A stretch of 64,000 bases of DNA, taken from positions 34,092 to 98,091 of the forward strand of contig CABFPE010000201.1 in the NCBI GenBank assembly GCA_900660155.1, written 5' to 3'. The notes under the pieces were generated by a model, which was not told the DNA's origin, made no database searches, and saw only the letters and a program-made list of their open reading frames with translations. Positions 23,301 through 35,000 of the stretch are shown here, one piece after another. Each line of letters opens with the position of its first letter. Within the stretch, counting starts at the first letter, position 1. Source of the DNA: Hofstenia miamia (Eukaryota > Xenacoelomorpha > Acoela > Hofsteniidae). The translations under genes were made by a program, and so were the position numbers.

Positions 23301-26300
23301 AAGACTGGACTTAAAAGAAATGGAATTCAATCAATATTTTTTGAAGACATTAATTCATTATTTTATCCTTTGCATATAGTTTTAAAGTATAATTAAATAT
23401 ATTGAATATTTAAATTTCAAAAAATTTGGTAAGTTTATAGATATACATACATACATACAGCGAAAAAGATCCGCCCACCTCATAAAATATTAAGAAAAAT
23501 GAAAATACTGTCTAAATATCACGCGTGAATTCATTATTACAAATCGTGGTTTAACAATATAATCTGCAACAACATTTATTATAACAAACAATTATAATAC
23601 TACAATACTTATACGGAAAAACAAAGATTGTCAACAGCAAAATCAGTATTTTTTATGCATCTCTTGTGTATTGACGACTTTAGCTATTCTAGTGATAACA
23701 AGCTCAGCAAAACAGTGCAGGTATACGAAGGAAAGATTATTATTTAATTGAAGCCATTCCGTTTTTCTCTCTGACATTATTCTATCGAACGTTGAACAGT
23801 TTTAGTTGTGCCATGGAAGTACTTACCTGACAAAAATTATCTTACTAACGCATATTTTCCATGAAGAATTCCATTATCTAATGAATATGTAAGGGAAGCT
23901 GATGAGCAATAACTTGTTAAAAGCCTTTTCTTTCTTTTTTTACGTCATTTGTACACAAGATAATCATTAGATTACTTATTGTGTTCAAATTGAATAACAT
24001 ATTTGTAATATATGTACAAAAATCCATATTTTAAATTTCCCAAAAAATTAGTTTCCTCCGTAGTTTATATATATAAATGTGATGATTGTGAAAAATCATT
24101 CGTCGGGGAAACAAAGTGACATCTGGGTACAAGAATTAAGGAACATATGAAGGGACAACTAAAATCTGAAATTTTTATGCACAAACATCAACTAAGAGAA
24201 GAAAATTTTTACATCTGACTAAGATCAGAACATCATAAAATAGGAGAAGCATTAATAATTAAACAATCAAACAAAGATCAATTATTGAATAAACAACTAA
24301 GCATGATATCATTGAACTTATTTTAACAGTATGCAATATTAAGATATATAAGGTGTAGTCTATTGTAAATATATTTAGTTTTTTACCGCATATTTGTACT
24401 AATGATGTTTTCTATAAACGAAACCGGTCTATCCTTTTTATAGCGTCTCTACTAAAAATGAATATGAAGAAGCTCAGTATAATAACTTCGAAATATATAT
24501 ATATATATATATATATGAATTATTTCGGAAAGTTGGATTATATTTGTTTCAGTTAATTAAAATGTTGTAATTTCTCATTTTTGTGCGTGGTAGATATTAC
24601 AATTTATATGACTTGCTTCTATGTTAAAGCGCATTTTTAGACTTTTGGTTTTAACGATTCGATTATATTCTTATCAACATTGTATCAAAGAATTCTGTAG
24701 TTGAAATCCCGTTGTGTTTAGGATTAACCGGTGGTCTTGCTGCACCTCTCATTGCCACTGGAGTTGGCGCGCTTATTAGCTCTGCAGCTGCTACTTCTTT
24801 CCTGGGTTCCGTGGCTGGTGTAGCTATCATCACTTCCATGTTTGGAGCTGCTGGTGCTGGACTTACAGGTTTGTAAATACTTTTGAAAACATTCTTAGCA
24901 TTTAAACCTAATTTAGGCCTTTCTAGTATCTTCTTTATTCTATTTAATTTTATTTGTACCTTTAGGATACAAGATGAACAAGCGAGTTGGCGATGTGGAG
25001 CAATTTGAATTTTCAGCTCTTGGCAACGGTGTGGGCATTTCGCTCACTATTGCCATATCAGGCTGGTTAAAAGAAGGGGGTGAGTTTTCCAATATCATTT
25101 AAATTTAATAAATTAAGACAAATATTGTCATTAATATCTGCTTAATTGTTAGGACATGTACATAAATATGGGTACATGTTTATAACATTTTGGATGCAGG
25201 AGGTTATTCTTTTTATTTTAACCTAAATGATCTATTATGTAGAGAAAACAGTGAATTTTCTTTCGGGGGAACTCGTATGATTTTATGATTGAAAAATGAC
25301 AATTTTATTCACTGAATCGAAAATAATTATCCGATCTTGTTGAAAATTCGCATTGTGAGAAATAACAGACATATAGACTCATTGGGATTGTAATTTTTTG
25401 TCTAGGGCGAAAAGGGATTAAAAATTGATATCAGAAAATAGTTTATGAAAAGAGTATGAGAGATTAACCACTGGTCAATGAGATACATTGTTTTTGCAAT
25501 AAAACCTCCGTTTTAACATCAAATTATATTATCCTTCTTCAATGTTTGGCCTTGACTAAATTCTACTTTAGTTTTGCTAAATTTTGATTGGCTGACAATG
25601 TAAACCAGAGTCGTTGTAAATCCTGCACACTGTTGGAATCGTAGAAGTTTCGTATCAATGATTTTCATTAGCTAACTAAATGACTAAATTGATTTTATCA
25701 TCACTGTTTGGTATTTTCAAATATGCCTAAAATGCCGATTTAAAACTTTTGCCTAACTTGGCAATATTATGTAGTAATTTCGCAAGAATTTGTACACTAA
25801 GTAATTTACCACAAGTGGGTTTTTGGGTAGTGGCAACCCTGTTATAAAATAGATTTTCCAATTATGATTTTAAGCCTAGTAGTCCATAATTGTATTTAGT
25901 GCCGTATAGAAATTGAATTCATTAATTTCATATTATAATTTTTTGTGGTAATAGAGATATTACTGAGTTCTTGACAACGAAGACATGCATTTGATGAATA
26001 TAATCCCATGCAGTGTGGAATGTCACCTTTTTGACATGCAATTCTTTAGAAACAATGATATGTCAGTATGGTTTTTTCTTTGAATAGAAATGGGCTTTTA
26101 AAGTAATAATTTTACCTACACATTCTTGTTTAATTGATTGCTTTGGAAGTAGTAGGTGTATGAAGGTTGTTGTCAATGGCTAAACGGAATTGTAATAATT
26201 ATATATTACAATCGTGTAGACAATTTGTTATAATTGAAGGGCTGATGACGTATTCAAATCATCACATATCAGATAAGGTTTTGGCTTTTGGATATTCTTG

Positions 26301-27064
26301 ATTCAATTGTGATCTATTTCATAGTCCTTAATCAGTCGATGTCGGCTGTTTGGGGCTTTTAGCAGGCAATAATGAGTAAGGTTGTTACGCGTACATAGAT
26401 TCTATTTTATGCATCGAATGATATAATGAACAGCTCTTGATGAAAGATTGAATCAAGTCTAACTTGGTGTTTTATTTCTAATTGTTTTATGAGAAATAAA
26501 CGTACATAACTTTTTATGATTTCTCTAACACGCTTTTCATTAGTTGAATTTTTCTTGTCTAAGTAACTACTTTTACGTATTCACTTATTTGCTTTTCTAT
26601 TAAATCTCATTTTTATTTTATTGACATTTTTTAAGATTAGATATGGTTTTGCTTACTAAGCAAAATTGGTCATACCTCAACTGGGAGTTACACTAAGCTC
26701 ATCACATTATTAAACTATTATATATATTAAAACAAAATTTGTCGCCAGCCAAACATCAATTGCCTACACTAATAAATTATACGCATGGCGGAAACTATAA
26801 GTGACATATTTATACTTTAGGCATGTTAATTATTATTAATCTTTTTAGTTTGTTGTATATATTTTTGTATTTTATTAATATTAACTGTTGGCTAGTTTAT
26901 AGTCTGTGTTGTGCCTCTTTGTATATATATATATATATATATANNNNNNNNNNNNNNNNNNNNNNNNNNNNNNNNNNNNNNNNNNNNNNNNNNNNNNNNN
27001 NNNNNNNNNNNNNNNNNNNNNNNNNNNNNNNNNNNNNNNNNNNNNNNNNNNNNNNNNNNNNNNN

Positions 27065-27098
<34 letters not shown>

Positions 27099-29030
27099 AA
27101 ATATGTATATATGAATTCTATGATGACTAGATCTATATCTAAATAGAACTAATTAAAAATTGATAATAAATGGGGCCCAGTCATCTTCTTTAATTTATTG
27201 TAAAGTAGCCTTGCTTCATAAAGATTTTTATTGTTTTCTCACAGGCACACATAATAGCAGTCTTTTCATTTCTGCGTCATTGTTTTTGTGCATTTCTGAA
27301 GAATAATCATTGATAGGCATGGATTCATTTGATATTATATCCGCTTATGTTGTAGTCTTAAAGCTATTTTAAGTCAATGTTGCGTTGTGTGCAATACCAC
27401 TTACTAGATTTTGAGATTTATGCTGGTGATATTGTTTTCAATTTATGGCTTTATATCGGCTGCTTTGCGATGAAAGGTCCAGTGATTTCGAAATGCAATT
27501 ATCGTTCTATTATTTTAAGTGGATTTGATTAATAAATTTATCCACTATTTCACTGCAAAGCTTTCCTCCACGATGTCTCTATTCGCTTTCACATCTGTTA
27601 CTTACAGTTTATTTAGTCTCCCTTGACATGTGGATGGCTGAAATTATTAATATATATTTTTGTTTCCAGCGAAATTTCTACTCTAACGTGCGAATGGCAT
27701 TTTTCAATAATTTTCTTAAGATTTTTCTGTATGTGTAAGAACTAACAAATGACGGCTATTGTTTCAATATACCAATGGTATGTCAAATTTATGCATACCA
27801 AAATAAATTTAGGCTTTTTCACGTTAGAGTTCTCCTACTGCTGCCTTCTTTCATTTATCTTGCGTGATTAATCGTCACCATAACACAAGTGTTCATGAAA
27901 AGTCTTTTATGAAAAATACTAACAATTTCTAATAATAATCAATCAGCGAGCGTAACCTGATCGAGAAAACTGACCATCTTGAATACAAATGAATTTGAAT
28001 TTACAATATTTTGTTGTTCTGATATAGTTGCCGATTTATCTATTGAAACCTTCCACGTTAATTTATTAAAATATTCTTCATTTCTGAAAATAGTAAGTGT
28101 ACAATAAATTGTAGCAAAAAACAGCGTTTGGTAGATATGGGTTTTAACCTCTCTCATTCACTTTGATTTATTGTTTTAAATCAGTTTCTTCACTTGATTC
28201 TTAAAGTACATGAAGGTTCCTAAAGCGCAAATGTGGTCTACCTCCCTGCAATCACCTATTTGGTAAATTGTTTAGGTTGGTTTGGTTTTGGTTTACTAAT
28301 AATTGTTGTGGTTCTAAGAGGTAGAAATTCTTGATTAGTAGTGAGGCGGAAAAACGTATAGACAGATGTTTGCGCAAAAACCATAGCCTGATCGGATCAG
28401 ACTAAGAGCCTTACACCACACCTTCCATTTCTGTGAAAACTAAGAAATCATGTTTATGAGATAATCAAAGAAAGCGTTTCATGAACAAATCAATTGGCTT
28501 TAATTTTTCATGAAATGACGATCTTTGAAATACATATTTTATTCTTTTGAAGCAATAGTGTTTATAACAAACTAGAGTAAATGAGGTTTATGGTAATTGA
28601 GTGTTCTAGAAAGGTCAATAAAACTGTAAAATCAGGTCTCTTGTCCCCATATTTTTCTGATTGTGAAATGTAATGTCTTCTTTCAATTCACAATTCCAAT
28701 TGATTGCTACACATGCGATTTGCAATCATTAATCGAATTTTTGTGGAAAATTAATTCGAAGAAAGCACATGATAGGCCGCCAAATGTATTTGCCAGCTTT
28801 TATGCTTAGCCACCGCTTTCATGTACGAAATGTGAAGCGTTATTGATTTAATACCAGAGGTATCAAAGCACTTTCCCAAGAAACTTCTTTACTCGAATTG
28901 CCTTTCAAAGTTCCGTAAACCGATGTGAATGCTTGGTGGGAAACTGGAACACATTTGGGGATGAAGGTCAAATTGGTACTTGCTGTTTTATCTTCCGCAG
29001 AGTTCAACACTATTTTCCATCAACTCATTG

Positions 29031-29075
<45 letters not shown>

Positions 29076-32000
29076 TAAATGTATCATTATTTTTAATCTA
29101 TCGTTCTATCGTTTTTAAGAATGTTTGTCAAGTTACATAAGAAATATTTAGACACTTTCAGTACTGCATGGCATTCTCTGAACAATGGTCCAGAGCAGTA
29201 CACTCTCGTCTGGGAAAGCAAATATTTACTGACTTTAGGACAGAGCATGGAATATCTAATGAACAAAGTAGTTAACGCCGCAATGGGACAGGCGCTCAAA
29301 TACACTATTTTATCAGGTAATCACAATTTTTCGATTTGTTTTAACATGCGTGAATTTGAATCCTTTCCACATGTTTACAGTATGCAGTAATTTTCCCAAT
29401 ATGTTAAATATTGCATTTTCAAAAATTCGAGTAAATGATGAAAAAATCATTTGTTGTGTTTTAATATTGCAGTTAATTACAACATTATCCATAAACAGCT
29501 TTGGAACTTTTACCATATTTTATGGTTCTCTTGAATGGGTTTGGGTGGTCTATCTACGAAAAAAGAAGTTAAACTTAGTTGTTTCAACCATGGGCTTTTC
29601 CGTTCAAGAGTATGTTTTCATATTTCAGGATTTTTGATATTTTATAATAGCTTGTTCTTTGTAATAAATGCATACCCTGTTTAAGGTTAGTTTTTCAGAT
29701 TTTACAAAAGTGATTCCATGCTTTCCTTTTTTCACATTGAAACCCTATTAAGCTCTCCTGCCAACATTTCATTTGTTTCGAAGTTTTGAATTTCGCAATT
29801 GTTTGAGGTCAATTACGATTATTCCCGGTGCTGCACATTATGATTTATATAAGCATTGTATTTAGTTGGTTTGAGGGGTTTTTCCTGTCTAATGTTGGTA
29901 TCAATTTCACTGTTGCCTTGAATCTGCGACATAACACTGATCTTGATTGCATCACCGCATGTTTTCTACTATCAATTTTTTAATGATAATGCGTCTTTGC
30001 CTCTTAATTTATTTTAAATTCACTAACTTTGCCTACATGTCTAAACCCACCTGCAATATTTTTTCCGGCCTTTCAATTTCACCGCACCTTTACCTACCAA
30101 CTAATAAAATATTTTGCTTGTATGCATTTTCTGCTTATATTTTAATTCACTTTGATTTAGGTATCGCTGCTGCCGTTGCTTGGCCGGCCGCATTACTTGG
30201 CGCCAGTAGCATTATTGACAACCCATGGAGTTGCGCAATGAATCGTGCCTGCGAATGTGGAAAGCAATTAGCGGATGTTTTACTATCGCGTCAACAGGTT
30301 TATTCTTTGATCATTCGTAAATATTGACAATTTTTAGGGTGCCAGACCAGTCACTCTCATTGGTTTCAGTTTGGGCGCCCGCGTCATTTACAGTTGTTTA
30401 GAAGAATTATTAACTCGCAAGTGTACGCTTCATTTTCTACTTAAAATTTATTGCCCTCGTAATTTTGAATATAGATTTTAACTGCAACTTCTAAATCATT
30501 GAACATTATAAATAAATACTGCTGAAAATTATGTCACAACACGTTTCTTTATAAAGTTTTAACGCACTCATAAGTAAACAGCTCAACAAAACCTTTTTTT
30601 CAGAATCGCTAACCTTAAATGCAAATTTTCAAAAAATGCTTCAAATGTGGGTAGTTGTTTTTCGTTGATGTTATGGGTTTCATCAACCCTATGTACAAGG
30701 CGTTACTTCTTGTAAAGTGTTTTTGTTTGTTTTATTAAACTTAAATTGAAACTATTCAAAACTATTAGCAAACGAAAATTTTTACAAATTTTGCGTTTCC
30801 AGTTACTGAATTTCCTTTTCTTTGTCTCCTCATGTTGTATAACCCAAAATGCATCTTTTTCTCATAACGAAAAATTGGCAAACGTCAAGAGGAATATAAA
30901 GCAGATTTCTGCATCATTAAATGACATTGACACTATTTTTTTGAGAAATTTAAACTGGTGCAATTCCGAGGTACTGGATTTATTCTGTACATGTAGTTTT
31001 ATACTCGAAGTAGGCATTGGATTACTCAAATAAATCAACATTGCCAATTACTGAATCATAAATATATAACACGTTACATTTATCATAATTTTTTCATATG
31101 ATCATTTCTGATGTCATAGCAAATGCGCTTCAAAAATATGTAGAGATGGTAACACTTTTACATCCTGGTCTATTGCCCATCAACTTCGCCCTTAGCATTT
31201 CTCTCAACTTTTATCGAGTTACTCATCTCTAATTTTATATCCGAATGAACAATCAAAGTCATTAAAAACTACATCGAAGCAATTCACTCAAAGACTTTAA
31301 TGTTGACACATGCTTTTTTGTTCTATGTAAAGGAATCTTTCAAGACAATATTCTCACCAAATCGAAATAATTCATCTTATGTCTTTTTATTAACTAATTG
31401 AAGTACACGACTACGAATTTTTGATCTCGACGAGCTGAAAGTGAAAGACGCTTCTCAACTTGCGAAATTTATAAATCAGAAACAGCAAGAAAATTGTTTC
31501 AAAAAGCTGATGCAGCAAGAACAATCCAACAAACGCTGTTTTCTCAGACGTTTTCCAAGAAGTACTCTGTTGGGGTAAAAGCATTTGACATTCGGCCACG
31601 CGTGGAGTGACTTGGATTTTTCGAACGTCTCTATGCTTCAAGAAAGCATCTGCTAGTTCCAAAAAAACAAAATTCAATTCCGAAATTTTCCCCAAAAACC
31701 ATTGCCTTGGGAGTGTTGACAATCTATGGATTTTGCCAAAAGTTATATATGAAAGTGGAAAAAATATAAAGCTCAAATTATTGTGACGTAATTTAAGAGT
31801 TTCTTACATACGCAAACGTGATATTTCCAAATGGTTGAATTGTGACCTAATTCCTCAGATTCCTATAGAAAACGCCTGGCCTAATCCTCAAAAGCAACTG
31901 TTGAGAAAGAAATGTCAATGAATTTCCCCCGAATTACGAGAAAAATCATTAACAGTCATCATAAAATTGATGCAGAGATTCGAAGTCATTTTTCCATAAA

Positions 32001-35000
32001 CCCTTGTTTAGGGGCTGCCTAGATCTCGGAGGCAACCTTAATTAACATATTATATTTTCCAGTGTCTCCTTTGCTTCTATTTTAACTTGCGTAACTTTCA
32101 CTATTCAGTTGTGTGTTACTCCGCGTTAATTTTGTCCCTCTTTTGTCACGAACTATACTTTAGAAACAAGTAGGGGGGGGGAGAAGCACCTTTGAAAATG
32201 CGTATTTTTAAGAATTTCCTATCCGCTATCACTAGTTTTCAGTATATTGGCACTAAAATTACAATATTGTTTAAATATTTCAAAGTTATAAACCGCCATC
32301 CCAATATTTATAATTTTTGTTGTCAACAGTAGAGTCGCATAACTAGTGATATCCAATTGAAGGAACTTTTTCTATCAAACGACAAAATTCATTTCTTAAA
32401 ATATATTGAACTCCTAAAGAACCATATTTGTATTTCGAATCAACATCAAGCTATAACAATTCAAGGATTTCAATTTTGCTTGTTTCTAAAATTTTCTGGG
32501 TATTTTGTAGAAACTGGTTTGCTGTCTTTTACTTTGGATCAAATTCTAATCCTTGGTTATCTGATCTGAACTGATCTCTTCAGTAACATGTTGCAACCCT
32601 AGAACTTTGCTTTCAAAACCTCAACACGACCAGTTTGTATGATTTTTCAGCAGTAATTAATCTTACCGATGGAATCGCCATTACTGAAAAAATGGATACT
32701 AAACCTTAATTTTGTCAAACTTCATACAAAACTTTTAATATGCCTTTGAATTTTTGCAGGAAGAAGCTTGCATTTGATTGGATACTGAATTGCTACATAC
32801 AACTTATATACAACGCCAATAGCAAATGTAACTATATATATACTCGCAAGAGCTTTTTCTCGAATTGTGGCCAAAGTTTTCAATTTCTAAACCACGAGCA
32901 TCTAGCTTTTTTATGAACTACGTTACTTTAGTTTGTGTAATATTTATTAACTCTAGAAGCACCAACTGGCTATCGAAGACCGGTTTTAGATAGTAAAATT
33001 CCAAAAGTAACTCCTTGTGTTGTAAAACAGTTTTTTTTAATGAAAACATTCCTCGTTTTATATTAGAATGCATGCATTCCAATCATTTGTTTTACTGCAC
33101 TGTTTTTGAGTGAATGGCATGTTTAAGGAAGTATAACAGCTTTGGTGCTTCTAGTGTTGAATGTTCTAATCAGCGTGCGTTGTCTTTGTTTATGTCATGG
33201 ACATGGTTTCCAACGTGTGGAGGCAGTGTTGACCAGTTAAATTAATTTAAATATTTTTCACCAGTTAAACTATTTTCATTTAATTTAACTAATTAGTTTA
33301 ACTATTTATAAATTGAGACTGAAAGAATATTCAAAAGTTTGTCTGCGCCAAAAAATACTTAGCCCGAGAGGCAACAAGGGCTTGTTGCAAACGTAGCTTT
33401 ACGGGAGAGACGAAAATGGTACAATAACATCAGAATTTGTTAAATGCATCAGAATTACTTATCTAATCAGAACTAAAGTAAAATATAACAAAATATCATC
33501 GGTGAAATTCTAAAATCGCATCCAACAATTTGGAATGAAATTTTATCATGGTATCCAAACATTTCCAATTTTCGATTTCTCGTTTTAACTAAATAGTTAA
33601 TATTTAAAAGATTGAATTGAATTAATTTAACTATAAATAGTTAAGCTATAGATAAACTATTAGTTCAATTGCTCATCACTGTGTTGAGGAGTTTGTCATC
33701 TTTATTGATGAGAGATTAATTAAATTTGAAATGTTATTGGATATTTAATTTATAGTTACCAAGTGTGACTGGCGATGTCACTCTGTCTATTGAATTATAA
33801 CTGACTTTTAGAAGCCATTTGATTTAATTGATTACATGAGCACTTTGCATTCTATTATAATCGAAAACATTTTTGTTTTCGAAATATTATTAAATTAAGT
33901 TTTCTATTCAAATTGTGGGAATTGGATGGGTGTAAGTAGTCGTTTTTAGAATAATGAATGATTCTTTGAAATTTTTACCAGAAATTACTTTATTGATGTA
34001 ACATCTAACCATTGGAGCTTTTAATGATCTGGTAAATTCTCGTCACTACTGCTCTACTTTTACTAACATCAAGATCGGATTCGTGTTGAGAATTTGATCA
34101 AATCATTTGCAAATGTATTTAAAACTGTAAAATTTGCTGCATAGGCCAGTTAATTAAAAATATATATATAATGTGTATTTTAGTTTATTTAGTCAATACA
34201 TTGAATGTTTTAATCGACCGCATTATATAATGAATTTTTAAAAACGTTTTGTATTTATTGACATTGGGCTTTATTTCGATCCATTTAGCCAGTGGAAGTG
34301 AGGGCATTGTCGAAAAAGCCATTTTCCTCGGCACCCCTGTTGCTGCTGACATTGAAGTTTGGAACAGCTTTAGACATGTTGTGGCTGGTGAAATAATTAA
34401 TGGTTATTGTAGGTAACGGTTTATTGCTAAAGTTTTTTTTTTAATTTTGTGGATGGTGAGTTATTGTTTTCACTGATGTAGATCCCGGGGACAGAGGGAA
34501 TCCCCTTCATCCTCAAGAGTATAAAGACTTAGAAAAACTACAGCCCTTTTTGTTAATTTAAGCGAGTTTGTAAAGAAAACGAATCTTTTCAGTGGTGTTT
34601 TTTTAAAAATATATATAATGCTAAAAAAACTAACATCAGTGGCGCAGCTACAGCTTGAGATTACAGATTTTATCAACAAACACAAATAATTTTGTAATGA
34701 TACAGAAATATGCCATTGAAAGAGTTTGTTAAAATATAGTTTCTTTAATGCTTCTCTATTTTGAATTTCCCCCTAGAAAATTCTAAAGATCCAAGCTCCT
34801 GATTGCTTTCAATTGTTTGTTTGTTTCAAGTGCAGAATACATGTGCTTTTATTGTTTCTAACGATAATCTCTATACTTTTGTTAATTAAATGTCTAAAGA
34901 TCGCATTTATCAAATATTTTTCTTACTGTATTTTGTATGTAAAAATAAGAGAAACATTGAAACACTGAATTCGTTTTAAAGACTATGTTATTTCAATTCT

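Larger units (their letters stand above)
17551..24721 (+). other. TMCO4 intron 4 (7.2 kb)
   Basis: This is the largest intron, between the two exons that encode the membrane segments. It contains a LINE-type tail (17660-18262), a small MITE (20132-20323), the mariner derivative with a DNA-binding ORF (22135-22767) and a Penelope-like 3' end (24060-24515). The stretches 18263-20131, 20324-22134 and 22768-24059 show no feature I can support beyond short AT microsatellites and, at 22236-22332, several copies of the phrase 'atatctatgatc'. A G/C-rich patch at 19070-19130 with GTCGGGT runs looks like a decayed DNA-transposon end. Confidence 0.75.
25080..29151 (+). other. TMCO4 intron 6 (4.1 kb)
   Basis: The donor is GTGAGT at 25080 and the acceptor TTTAG ends at 29151. 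The intron contains a gapped AT microsatellite (26925-27098) and a second AT run (29034-29073) close to the acceptor. The remainder is AT-rich and shows no gene, transposon ends or repeats that I can identify. Confidence 0.75.
30421..34292 (+). other. TMCO4 intron 9 (3.9 kb)
   Basis: The donor is GTGTAC at 30421. At the acceptor, the AG at 34291-34292 (…AGCCAG) gives the open frame, while the earlier TTTAG would not. The intron contains two MITEs (32952-33156 and 33224-33681). A minus-strand ORF of 121 codons at 31411-31776 has no recognisable domain and is probably chance. The rest shows nothing I can identify. Confidence 0.75.

Noticed and set aside
26823-27146. ORFs rich in Tyr-Ile repeats
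   Set aside because: They are translations of a TA microsatellite and an N gap.
31411-31776. 121-codon minus-strand ORF in TMCO4 intron 9
   Set aside because: There is no recognisable domain, no splice context and an equally protein-like reading on the plus strand, so it is treated as chance.
34286-34292. Earlier TTTAG acceptor for TMCO4 exon 10
   Set aside because: Using it gives an immediate in-frame stop; the AG four bases later restores the conserved sequence.
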